Under the pieces are notes generated by a model. The model ran no database searches. It was not told the DNA's origin and was given only the letters and a program-made list of their open reading frames with translations. DNA of 64,000 bases, taken from Blattamonas nauphoetae. Lineage: Eukaryota > Preaxostyla > Oxymonadida. The position numbers were made by a program, and so were the translations under genes. The stretch covers positions 28,925 to 92,924 of the forward strand of contig JARBJD010000292.1 in assembly GCA_033064195.1 (NCBI GenBank). Reading direction: 5' to 3'. Of this stretch, positions 23,501 through 32,358 are shown one piece after another; the first letter of the stretch is position 1; each line of letters begins with the position of its first letter.

Positions 23501-24190
23501 TCGAGAAGACTCGACGGAGAGGGCGTGTTCGGTGGATGAGAACGAAATCAGAGAAACACCGAGCACGGCTGGACCCAGTGACGTTTCTGTCGTGTTGAAG
23601 ATGCAGTTGCGGATGAAGACAGGCGAGTGTGTGGATTTGATGAGCGGATGGCGATATGCTTCGGTGTCGGAGCAGATCACAGCCACGTCATTCAATGTCA
23701 GACAATCAGCATCGTCCTTCAGATCAAACAGGCCACACTGAGCAATCGGGTGGATGTTCAGATTCGTCACGGTGAAGAGAGCGGTGCCGTCGATTGTGAA
23801 CACAAACGACCCTTCGTCCACCGACTGGTCGACATCCAAAGTGGATCTGAGCATCTCAGCAGTTTTCGGATAATAAGTAGTTGTTCCGAGAACTGTGATG
23901 TCTTGATTTGTAACATGGACAGCTTTCTCTGAGTACGTCATGTTCCACAGAAAATGGATTTGGAGAGGAAAGTGTGTCCCGTTTTGATATTTCTGCTTCA
24001 GATGAGTCACTCCAAACGCCAGTGTCGCGCAGTGTGTTCCAACCCACTTGCAATTCTCATCGTCTTTTCCACTCTTCTGGCCATTTGGCAAATCGTACGA
24101 GCCATTCACAGAAATCGACGGGGCTGGGATGAAATGGTGGATTTTTTCCATTTCTGTTTCGTCTGTTCTGCCCTCGATCACCACTCGATA
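17570..24190 (-). CDS. Giant beta-helix receptor, C-terminal half: beta-helix, one membrane helix, pseudokinase
   Basis: This is the downstream part of the gene that begins at 29957. It holds about 1840 residues of Ser/Thr-rich beta-helix repeats (recurring units like SLTIKSTEFTKI and SGSLSIASCSFSSFSS), then one membrane helix (VLIPIVIVVFVALVLFF, near 18660) and an Arg/Lys stop-transfer stretch. The cytoplasmic tail has a kinase-like C-lobe (about 18300-17630). In it LNPHRVLLG takes the place of the HRD catalytic loop, WVAPEL is the APE motif and SVFSLGLVLFEMETG is the alphaF region. The catalytic Asp and a DFG motif are missing and the N-lobe is short, so it is probably a pseudokinase. As now arranged, the open frame begins at a Met at 24247 inside the transposon TIR. 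The likely role is a type I surface receptor or adhesin. Confidence 0.85.
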   Translation of the reverse strand, partial: YRVVIEGRTDETEMEKIHHFIPAPSISVNGSYDLPNGQKSGKDDENCKWVGTHCATLAFGVTHLKQKYQNGTHFPLQIHFLWNMTYSEKAVHVTNQDITVLGTTTYYPKTAEMLRSTLDVDQSVDEGSFVFTIDGTALFTVTNLNIHPIAQCGLFDLKDDADCLTLNDVAVICSDTEAYRHPLIKSTHSPVFIRNCIFNTTETSLGPAVLGVSLISFSSTEHALSVESSRFKSFSVSGPALIAITTEQPISFVSVVFEDVTQTVAEKARFVHVTSSSLGTAVTPSRWSSFSPTQPLLDFVGCDSSLASDHPFFESSLLFHLLPPTDKIVVGETATSEESEHPRCGSDRLRCSTLNSALSSAVSHSVQTSICIAAKVTLSSPLVISTTASFSSLSGNQEVTIHRTGSMSVSKDCDLTLASLSFLLEAGERNCSVLFVSEGSLTLDSCSFGSDSTTDLDSPLLTITGSLTIKSTEFTKIKTGNEKGLVWIELSNSDEASFTSSTLSDCSSSTAPLLSLTLPTTQPTNWDFDLSGLSFASDSSNETPDGTLIFVSGSSFATLIVPTRFPEVDAETDMNKFWGVDTSTSVESSLLVYLVEIGSVIDVDGQKGKDIVHCGHFGVACETMGKAIERGKVEESSKLIRIQSDTTMNERISPNSITLSILGDSLYQRISVSQDGQFEIADGKLNLASLSFSTSVASFTRSLMTLHTSGSLSIASCSFSSFSSTTSASILTATVRHSESITISESSFISCQSSDSSRSGVLDVTLAEGSTFTLTHTDNPFTSCSSPKATANLIFIEHPSLSASVITSSLRFEWDQTAESSTDFAGMEGDNQVHIPLFYYFSSFGTEVFISNDSCDVSICGFSAYPCASLFALHANIKDVTDKIITFRTSIDHSTDLTLSKDVTLSGNENQMTIKETSITKTPKGFFAISAKVSIEQLFVKVPSTFKHASLLHCQTGSLNVKNCTLREDGSSAIPSTLIVVDRGASFVASESFFESICSSNENAGIISAILTETAQLHLNSNTFKFCSCSGQANSVLLELANTTIVESDSFDYSMTDLVFESLPSNSATPPSIDVLVIGHNLARTITPPKWEGSFSRTKESSLWGTDAATQLNMSLLPYLVSLEESVEIDDDGTEFEKCGHFEMFCKSIELGMSRMKEASLSRMKVMTRITATASVEPKCELSVEGQSASSLLSFSSNGHFLNTPQDRSDFSLSFSSITIVVPPQSSQQSLFSSASEKLSFTSCSILGTSTDPITFSLIELTSGELVITSTVFKTITLHSSPLIKSSGSTTILESNFSSIERVEGLGCVLEADTSCLICVKNCRFTSCTSNNSHNWILLLGANTGTLLKENWEGTLSSDSLRSSVLLSSSPVSSLSDEIDIFNTHSLLYEFYPRVTPRIVVTMDEKNEDHPLCGSVELPCMSVDVSVGLTEVREVEVKGEAEIGNRLKMDGDFLTIEGHKKRGVVNMVGKGQIVNNEFDDPDTLLISFITVDVSLSTLEEGGIVVNENGETRFDSASISSSSTIRSALIKLTGGQAVILNLTLTDLSFSSTVLDLSSFDSVSLTDLSTSNCSIGVFVKASNGSHFSVKSSTFIGSSSLTVDNAETEEETNANICDWTGAFLDLTNTTTVLDRVEFSHLQSGAVWMDGGSLRVAGGIFNDNSVSNSSFPSARRNIHCSRGQLNVESLSGGDGGTDLSKSAWITVGEDCQFSSSIVDVQSPLFIPTLLPSESSVTTDSKTKLITVDISGTLLIPCDLSLEVFEWNDTSHSETGKTTEISTASDDVQKWNETAVVVVLNESSLSQSLSAIHEWRLRLIFGVGVRGVESLTLKLSRAAERKAQAAKAMKVLIPIVIVVFVALVLFFVVVCVLCRRRTSKKSEEKENLLSRQELDVVEMKVDVDGSLNMMIDQQSNNFPSDTLHHSRAGIGGFTGDVEKEGTKKVEEDEKEEIPTVQFLCEAMRCDGQFETCIVDIRQSLFNRIHKPAPNAAPLPRFQIAFDVVEGLKRMEKDAALRRFLFKLNPHRVLLGAEDQVFLKVEETAAVPPDKHPLHPPDASEPHQTPHRRVDGMSSYDNDNLQRWVAPELSEMEKSGEEKAAMTKEDLRAASVFSLGLVLFEMETGMVPFGEIDGISAQRQLGTGTRPNMTNVGAEMKELISECLDVDKTARPTLSSIQERLIEIGKKTEQLTSEEAISVLGHLKEQAEPAPA

Positions 24191-26334
24191 CCGTCGTTGA
24201 ACAAGCCGTCCAGTTGGACAACCCGTCCACATTTGGTATGAAGTCAAACTTTCGTCTCATTTTTCTCTTCATATACTTCTCTTTTCCCATATTTCCATTT
24301 CATTACTGTTTCATTCACTTATTTCAACAAATTTTTTGGTGAATTGAATTTTTTAATCTCTTCTTGATCTTGTTCTCATTGATCTCCCCTCAAGTCTTTT
24401 CTCAGTCAACTGCTTCATAGAACGAGTCTGGATCTCTGACTTCTTTGTTGACAGTTTCATTGCAGGTTGCGCTTTTCGTTTCTCGTCATGTTTCCGTTTT
24501 GGCTTTCTCTTTTCTCTCTGTTTGACAGTGGACTTCCGGAGGATGATCTTCTTTGGTTTGAACTGTCTTGCTTTCTTCCTTTCTTCTTTTTCCTTTTGAA
24601 TTGCCTCCTTCTTCATCATTTTCTCAATCATCTCTTTTGTACTCAGAAGAATTCCAGGTCTCACCACTTTTTCTACAGCCACAAAAGATTCATCATCAAT
24701 ATTTGACAGGTTTGTCTGTATTGATTGTGATTTTTCGTCAGCCTCAAAAGGAATACGATCGATGAGTGGCTGCGAATTTAAATCAGAGATTCCACATCTC
24801 TGAAAGGCCAACTCGATCGTGCTGATCGAGAAGGCCTTCTCGACGGCGCGCGGCAAAGCATAAGCGATTGCTTCTCGATGAGCTTGTTGAGTGAACGGGC
24901 ATGGAGGTGTGTAGAATCGTTGGTACATGTTTTTGAGGCTTTGGAAGACTTTGTCGTCCAATGGTTGGGTCAGATTTGTTGTGTTGGGGGAAGCGTTAAT
25001 ATCATGATATTGTTTTCTATTGCAGTTTTGGAAAGATTAGACGAAAAGTGCGATGCACAGTTGTCGAGGAGAAGGAGTGCGGTCTTTCCAGCGAGATGAG
25101 GAGCCATTCTTTTTTGTTGATGGCAGGGATGATGGTTTCCTGTAGGATGGTCGAGAATATGGTCCCATTCACATATCCATTGGAAAACAAAGAGGAACAA
25201 TATCAAACTTGTGAAGTGAGTGAAACTCACTTGGTTCTTTGGCGAGAGGATACACTAGACAATGCGGAAGAGTGGTTCCATCTGCGCAAATCGTGCTTGC
25301 TAGAGTGAAGTTGGGGATCTTTTGAGTCTGAATTTGAACGGGTGGTGGGGTCCCAGCTTGATGAATGACAGTTTGAGCTTTTCTTTCCGTCATTGAGAAG
25401 CCAGTCTCATCGTAGTTAAAAATTAGCTCCTGTTGGACTTGGTATTCTGTGACAACGTCTTTCAAAAGGGAAATCCAAGTGTTCATATTCTCAGCGTTCG
25501 CTGATTGAATTTTGAGAGATCCATCCTTATTGGTTTGGAGAAAATGAGATCGGGGTTGGAGTCGCAAAAGTCCAGGCCCATGATCTATCCAGTGTGGTTT
25601 CCCGTGCAGTAGCGCTAGGTGAAGTGCGCATGATCTTCTGAATCTGGAAAATTAAAAAGAAAAGACCATACTCGTGTTTGGACTTGTGATCTAGTGATCG
25701 GAGTTTTTGTTGAACTTTTGCTTCATCCATCCGACTAACAGATTCATCTCCCTTGGAGGGACTTTCGATTGCCGTCCTGATTGTCGGATAGCTCGGCCTT
25801 CACGAAATGCTCTTCTTGCCCTCGAGAGCGAACGGCTGTGGATTCCCGTGATGGTTTGTATGATCCCGCCACGGATTTTCATCACTTTTCGAGTTTGAGA
25901 AGATATAGGAGCTTGTCTTCAGATTTGATCTTCTTTTCTTCAGAAGACTCTCCACTTCACGGAGATTCCTCCACCAATCAGCTGAACGTTGTTTCGTTGT
26001 CTTATTCTGAAAGAGGAGAAATGATTGAAGGAGATGGAGAAACAAGAAGTCGAATATGTCACGAAATACCATGAATGTGCGGATGATAGGGTATCGTGAT
26101 CACTGGATGACGAGAAACGGGACAAGCAAAATATAGGGGAGATCAATGAGAACAAGATCAAGAAGAGATTAAAAAATTCAATTCACCAAAAAATTTGTTG
26201 AAATAAGTGAATGAAACAGTAATGAAATGGAAATATGGGAAAAGAGAAGTATATGAAGAGAAAAATGAGACGAAAGTTTGACTTCATACCAAATGTGGAC
26301 GGGTTGTCCAACTGGACGGCTTGTTCAACGACGG
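24191..26334 (-). mobile_element. Tc1/mariner-pogo transposon with perfect 200-bp TIRs, inserted in the giant gene
   Basis: I compared the inverted repeats 24191-24390 and 26135-26334 base by base; they are identical over all 200 bp, starting CCGTCGTTGAACAAGCC. TA lies at 24189-24190 and 26335-26336. The element is 2144 bp and carries a broken transposase on the minus strand. Removing it with one TA joins the flanking halves of the host gene in frame. Perfect long TIRs point to a recent insertion. Confidence 0.93.
24353..25885 (-). pseudogene. Disrupted pogo-like transposase
   Basis: The pieces line up with the intact relative at 14780-16438: an N-terminal DNA-binding part (SRARRAFREGRAIRQSGRQS, 25691-25885), a first catalytic segment (NYDETGFSMT, 25169-25567), a second (LLLLDNCASHFSSN, within 24970-25230) and a C-terminal part (MDDKVFQSLKNMYQRF, from 24961 down). 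The third catalytic acidic residue (TQPLDD) is reached only after a one-base frame change at a run of five G on the plus strand (24986-24990). Other frame changes lie near 25570-25690 and upstream of 25885; some could be short introns. The element probably moved using a transposase from another copy, unless the homopolymer is a sequence error. Confidence 0.75.
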
Positions 26335-26336
26335 TA

Positions 26337-29300
26337 CATGCTGCTCAGCGATCCTCCTCCAAAAACCGGAATCTCGTCCACACTCTTCCCTTCGAAAAGA
26401 GACGACTCGATAAAGATGTCTTGTCCCCAAGCAGCTGAGTTGTTCTCGAATCTCGCGTGGTTCAGTGCATACGTGTTGAATTGGATAGGTCTCGCAGCTG
26501 TCGACGTTCCCTTCACATAAATCGCACCCCCCTTCCCAACCAGCTCCCCGTTTTCATCTGTCGCTGTTGCTCGACAGTCGCGAAATGAAACTGGAGACAT
26601 TGAGCCGTATACAGTTTGCACGTAGTGAGCACCGGCCAGTTCAATAAACAAGGCTCCTCCATTCCTTGCTGAACAATTGACGAATCCGGCACCTTGAAAC
26701 AGGAGCGATGTGTTTTTCGCGTTTAAGAAGCTCCCATCAACGTCAGAGTGGATATTCGCAAAAGTTCGAGAAGTGACAGTCACAGTTCCACAAAGTGACT
26801 CGATAAACGAACAACCTCTCAGGACTGCCGGAGTTGTGAGACTGGCAGCCGTAAACTTGACCGTTCCAGCCCTGTTGACGATGAAGGGGAGAGAGAGGAT
26901 TGGTGGGAGCGAAATTGGGAGATTGTTCATCGTGAGTTGTGCATTCGTCCCATCGACAATGAACGGAGATGTGAGAGGATCGGCAGAAAGAGTAACTGAA
27001 CCTGAGTTATAACTGACCTGTGATTCTGTTGAGATGAAATGGCGAGCTGTTGACGATGTGGAGTCGTGGATGAATGCCATCCAAAGCAAATTCAATGTGA
27101 GATTGATGAAAGACAAGTCTTCGATCAGAATTGGGTCGATATTGATGACTTGAATGTCTGCTCGATATCCGGGAGTGACAAGATTGTTGACAGTGAAAGA
27201 GAGTCCTCTGAATTTGGACAGTGGAACGCCTTCGTAGAAGCGAGCATTGATCGGGTGGTGGATCCCATATTGACGAAAGATACAATTTGGTATCTGAAAA
27301 TCAACAACACGACCTCCAACAAGCGCGCGTGGTTTGTTGCTGAACGAACTGATCGGACTTCTGACAGACAGGAACGAGGAGTCGAAGCCAGACAGGACCA
27401 TGTCATTCCCGATTGATGAGAGAGTGGAGGATGCCGTGTTCTCGGTGAAGATGAGACTGTTGAAAGAGAGTGTCGAATCATCAACTTGTTTGAAGAAGAA
27501 CGCACCTGCTGGTCCTTCCGACGAGCAATACGAGGAGTCGCTCTTTTCGATGGAAACAGAGGCTGATGTTTCGACATCCAAGCAACTTCCTCCTGTCGTG
27601 CTGGTCGTGTCGATGTGCATGAACCAGACTTGAAAGAGCGAGAGCGAAGCAGAGCTTGTGACTGAAATCGCAGCAGATGTTGTCAGAGTGATGGTGTTGA
27701 ATGTGCACACTCGAAACACAGCACTACCCTGCGAGAATGAGAAGAGGTTTGTGCGATGCTTCTGAATGTTCTCAAGTCGGACATTGGTCAACAGACTCGT
27801 TGCATCTGATGCTGAGTGGTTCAGTATGACAGATGCAGTTGAGTGTGGATGGAGGGAGAGGGAGGACAGTGTCAGGTTTCCAGAGCTCCCTACCGACACT
27901 CCTCCCATCGTCAGATTGGTGAACTTGGTTGTGTTTGCCATCCATCCCTGTCCGACAACCTGAATTGATTTTGTGATTGTTTCATCGCTGAGCGAGTGAT
28001 TTCCAATAGCGACGTGGATTTGCGTGAAGATGGACTCGGCTTTCGAGATGGCTGTTGTGACGAGATGGCAGGGGCTTGTTTCGAGGCAATCCTCACCTAT
28101 CCCACCTTCTTTCACGAACAGGTGTGGAATCGTGAGAGCTTTTGGCTCGGAGAAGAGCACATCCAAAAGTGAAAGATCTTCCGTTTTCCCTGGAGTCTGA
28201 GAGAAGCTAATCTTATTCGATGTTGTGGTTGATGTGCACCCAACGACATTCGAAGCAAAGAAAAATGAACAGTTGCCTGCTTCCACAAATATGTCATGAC
28301 CCAGATTCCCTACAGCCTGGTTGTTGTCGAAGTGAGTGTCTTCAAAGTAAATGTGCTGAGGAATATAAACGAAAAGCGCTCCCCCTCTCTTCCCCGCTTC
28401 GTTGTTTCGGAAGACACAGCGATCGAACGACTGATACCCGTTACGTGTGGCGATTGAGCCTCCATCCGTGCCTGCTTCGTTGTTCTCGAAGAGAGAGTCG
28501 GAAACGAGGAGGATGATCCGAGAAGCAGGTGGATGATAAACAACAGAGCCAGTGGTTGATGTGGTTTGATCAGAGAAACGACAGTTCGAGATCTGGAGAA
28601 ATGAAACAGCAGAACTGCCGTAGAACACTCGGGTGCGAGAGGCTCCGTTTGGAGACTCAAAAGTTGAGTGCGAAACAGTTGTCAAAACAGAATTGATTGA
28701 CAATTGATTACTGGTTGCGGGGAGTGTGGAGACTTTGTCGTATTTCACTGTGCACGAATCGACCGACAGAGTTTGGCTTCCTTCATCGATTCCAGCCAGT
28801 CCGATCAAACTCACATCAAAGTTTTGGCAATCAATCGAGATCGAGCAGTTTGTCAGTTTCACGGCACCAGATAGCTTGGGGATTGTGATGATGTAGAAAG
28901 AGGCGGATTGGACTGTTGAGGTGATGATGCAGTTCGTGAAGTGATAATGTGTGAATCCCGTCTCGTTTTTGAAATTTCCTGCCGCTGACGTGAAAGTGTG
29001 AGTTCCAGTGACATTCTTGATTGTGGTGTCATCCTCGTTCCTTGCTGTCCCCGGATTCTCACATTCCATCAGCGTCGAGTTGATCAGGTCGAATGTTTGC
29101 GATTCGCCGAGCAACGAGGCCACAGTTCCGTACACAGCATCGTCCACGCGGCAGAGATCATTCCCACTTAAAATCTGGACTGGCCGGACATGCGACGCGC
29201 GAGATCCTGCTGAAGTTGATGTCATATTCGCAAAATGCGACGATGTGATGGTTGTGGTGAGGAGGGGAGAGGCTGACTTGGTGCTGATTGTTGCGGCGAT

Positions 29301-29957
29301 CCCATCTCGTCCAAGCAGTGAGATGGACAAGAACGACGATAAAGCGACAGTCACAGATGCTGTTGTGGTTGAATGCTCGTCTGATGTGATTTCTGTGAAC
29401 GATGGAATGAAATCTGTTCCTGTCTTCATCGAACACCTGACGAGTGCAACTGTCGAACTGTATCCCAACTCCATGTTCGATGAAGTGATCAAGAGTGGAG
29501 CTGTCGGCATTGGGAGATTGAAAACGACGTCAGAAAAGGTGACAATGGACGCCTCGATGACAGCACAGTATTTCGATGGCGTTGAGGTCGGTTTCGAGCC
29601 AAAGAGACTTTCGGCTCGATTGGGCTGTTCAGCATTCAACGATCCAAGAGACATCTGGAGGACGGAGAAAGAAGCCGTAGAGTTTGCAATTTTGAACAGA
29701 AAGTGTGGATGGCTGTTGACGTATTCGGTGGACTTGGGCTTGTCATTAATCTGCAATTGGCGATCTAATATTCGGATCACTGTTCCATTCTGTCCGCGGA
29801 TAGAAAAACTTTCTGATTTGAGAAGTCTCTCATGGCATTGAAAATCAGAGCTTGGGAGGAGAACTTCATTCTGGTTGGCGGTGAACAAGTCCGGTAAATC
29901 CACTGGCCTTGTTTTGCAAAGAACAGATAGCTGAGAGACGATCACCAATCGGAACAT
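26337..29957 (-). CDS. Giant beta-helix receptor, N-terminal half (Pmp-like repeats)
   Basis: The open frame starts MFRLVIVSQLSVLCKTR, a plausible signal peptide, and continues for about 1200 residues of Ser/Thr/Asn-rich beta-helix. It has chlamydial Pmp-type motifs, FxxN followed by GG[AS][IL]: FENNEAGTDGGSI, FRNNEAGKRGGAL, GGALFIEL, GKGGAIYV and FENNSAAWGQDIF. It meets the transposon TIR after GGGSLSSMY and stops three codons later at a TGA supplied by the TIR. Before the insertion the frame ran straight on into RVVIEGRTDET at 24188, giving one gene of roughly 3400 codons (29957 to 17570). As it stands, this half would make a secreted protein with no membrane anchor. Confidence 0.85.
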
Positions 29958-30204
29958 GGATATCCTCTTCCTGGGTGTCTAGACGAGTTCTCTCGGGATC
30001 ATTCGCCCTTTATTTACTGATTACTAGTTATCCACACTTCATTTCCCGATACGGTCGTAGGCACCATCCACGGATTGTGTTCAAGTGCTGGATATGCAAA
30101 CAAAGGGTCGGATCAAAGTCCATCTATCAGAAATCGAGCTGATTGATGCTGATTCAACTGAAGATATGCCGACTGGTGAAGAGCAAAGAGCACAGTGTAG
30201 GCTT

Positions 30205-30290
30205 GGCTGACCGGCCAAAAGTCCCGGTCAGTGTCAGTCACGAATTCTTCTAAGGGTCTGATCTCAGCAGAATCTTAAATTGCATGCTAT
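30205..30290 (+). repeat. Copy 1 of a dispersed CTGACCGG repeat
   Basis: The core CTGACCGGCCAAAAGTCCCG is followed by GGTCAGTGTCA and, further on, GGGTCTGATCTCAGCA. A close copy lies at 35239-35300 in the same orientation, and a shorter inverted copy at 41764-41850. The core is nearly self-complementary, as in transposon ends. The rest of 29958-30389 shows nothing else. Confidence 0.65.
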
Positions 30291-30389
30291 GAACAGGAAA
30301 TCTATAGAATAGCTGAATTCAAAGGTATTTTAACTTTTCCGCAACAACTGCCTTGTTCATAATTTCTCTGTATTCTTCTCCTCCTCATT

Positions 30390-32010
30390 GTGTCACTTGC
30401 CTTTCTCCCAACACAGAGCTCGGTCGATATCAACCGCTCCGTCTTAGCCATAGGGTCTACTGGAATCATTATCATCCCTTCCACCACATCACGCTCCACA
30501 CTCTTCTTGTCAGACTGTGGAATCACATCATTCATCAAATGCACATCAACCCAGATCCGCTATCTTTCAATCCTCAAAATCACATGAAATATGTATATTC
30601 CAACGAGTGGGGACTATTTCCATCGTTGGGTGCAACATTACGACTCCAGAAGAGGACAACACAGTCGACAACTTCGAGAGACGGACTCGAATCAACAGCC
30701 ATCTCCAAGGAAAACGCAGATCGCCAAAAACAGGCCACGCCAAGTCTCATGTGCCTCAAATTCAATTTGAGACAACGATCATCTCAGTGTTCTGCACGAA
30801 GGAAGTGGAGACGAAAACATGCTCGTTCGACAGGATCTGGGGAGGATATGTCAAAGCTATCAACGTTGCTAACATGTCAATTGGGTCATCGACCTTCCAC
30901 AGCAATGTGCTGCACCTTTCACCTTGACTTCTCTCCGAAAGATCCAACAGACTTTGATGACCGCTTGTCTGGGTTTGGGTGCAGTGTCAACGCAGAAAGA
31001 GTGGAGCACGTTGAAATGAACGGCTTAAAGTCAGTGAATAATACAGCAGAGATGAACTTCCAGCCAAGGTACTCATGCTATCGTGCCTTCTCTTTCATTC
31101 CCATGAAGCTCCTCTCAAGTGACTGTGTTGCCTCTAACTTCTTCTTGAAGGATGTAGGATCGATCGAAATGAGTTTCAGCCATCCATCGATCCAGCCCGC
31201 GCAAACAGCCCCAGCCGCTCATCCAACGGAGAGAGAGGTGTCATCGGCATCTCTACAACAGTGACGGTGTGCTCCAAATTTGTAAGATTCGACTAGTACT
31301 GCTCCAGCAGGAATGTGGGAGGGATATGATCAGACTAGTCTTTCCAGATTGATGGTGTCTCCACAAACAAGTCTTCGTGATTGGAGGAAGGATGATGAAG
31401 GACCACTGTCATCGAAACAGGAAAACAAGGCTCCAAAGCAAATCGACTCTGACTATCTCCAGACTCGAGATATGTTTCTGCCACGCTTCGGATGAAGGAG
31501 AGATTAGACTGTCGATGTTTGGAGAAACAGCTGCGGGTGACGTAGTCGGCTCCATCGTTCTGGAGCAGTGCACCCTGAAGTCGAACCACGCACTGTTTGG
31601 AGGCAGACTCTTCGCTTGCACTTCGTTAGAGACGCCGTTGTCGCTGATTTCATCAGATGAAATGGATTGCGAGAAAGTCTCCACGTTCAACCAAAATCAT
31701 CTCAATAACATCACACCTGGAAGGAACAAGGCCAGCCCTTCTTGTCACTCACGAATCACCCGAAACAGGACTCGAAGGGGACTCGCGGTTTGTCTTCATC
31801 ACACACAACTTCATTCTCTCCAACTCAGTGTCAGGCCACCAATTCGGTCTCTCTGGTGGAGTTATCAATGTTGCTTCCTACTTCGCGACAAACTCGCTCC
31901 AATCATCTCAAGTGGTTCTCTCCGAGAATGCCATCGACAGAAGCAAAAATGCATTGCATTTGAAGACACGGGCACCCTCCCAAAGATGGTCCCTCAGCCG
32001 ATGAGAAACG
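30390..32010 (+). pseudogene. Beta-helix (Pmp-like) pseudogene
   Basis: Segments in shifting frames resemble the giant gene: SSVDINRSVLAIGSTG at about 30414, KAINVANMSIGSSTFHSN at about 30855, VVGSIVLEQCTLKSNHALFG at about 31540 and GLSGGVINVASYFATNSLQS at about 31850. No single frame spans the region and there is no clear membrane helix or kinase part. It lies divergent to the giant gene, so it is probably a decayed tandem relative. Confidence 0.6.
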
Positions 32011-32019
32011 AATAGCCAA

Positions 32020-32358
32020 TCGAACAGTACATCCTAGCAAGGGTTCAAAAGGTAAAAAGCGAAGAGGAAATGATTGTGTCGGTAGATAACCACACAACTC
32101 TTGTGGGATTTGGGGATAAGCCTCAAAAATACTCTTCCTGTTTGCGAGTGCAGATGTGATCGTGTGGGAGTCTTTAGGGAGTGTCAATACTTCATAAACC
32201 AAGTTTTTTACCTCACCAAAACTCTGGTCAACAAAACACGTCAAAGTTAGAAAACAAGATGGTGAATGATAATGATTATCGTCTCCAGGAATGGAACCAG
32301 TGGCTACACGGTGTGAAACTTAAGGACTTGCCTCAGACACTTTGAACTACCCAATGAT
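32020..32358. other. No gene seen
   Basis: This lies between the beta-helix pseudogene and the hAT transposase stop. I searched it for a transposon end and found no convincing inverted repeat. Confidence 0.35.
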
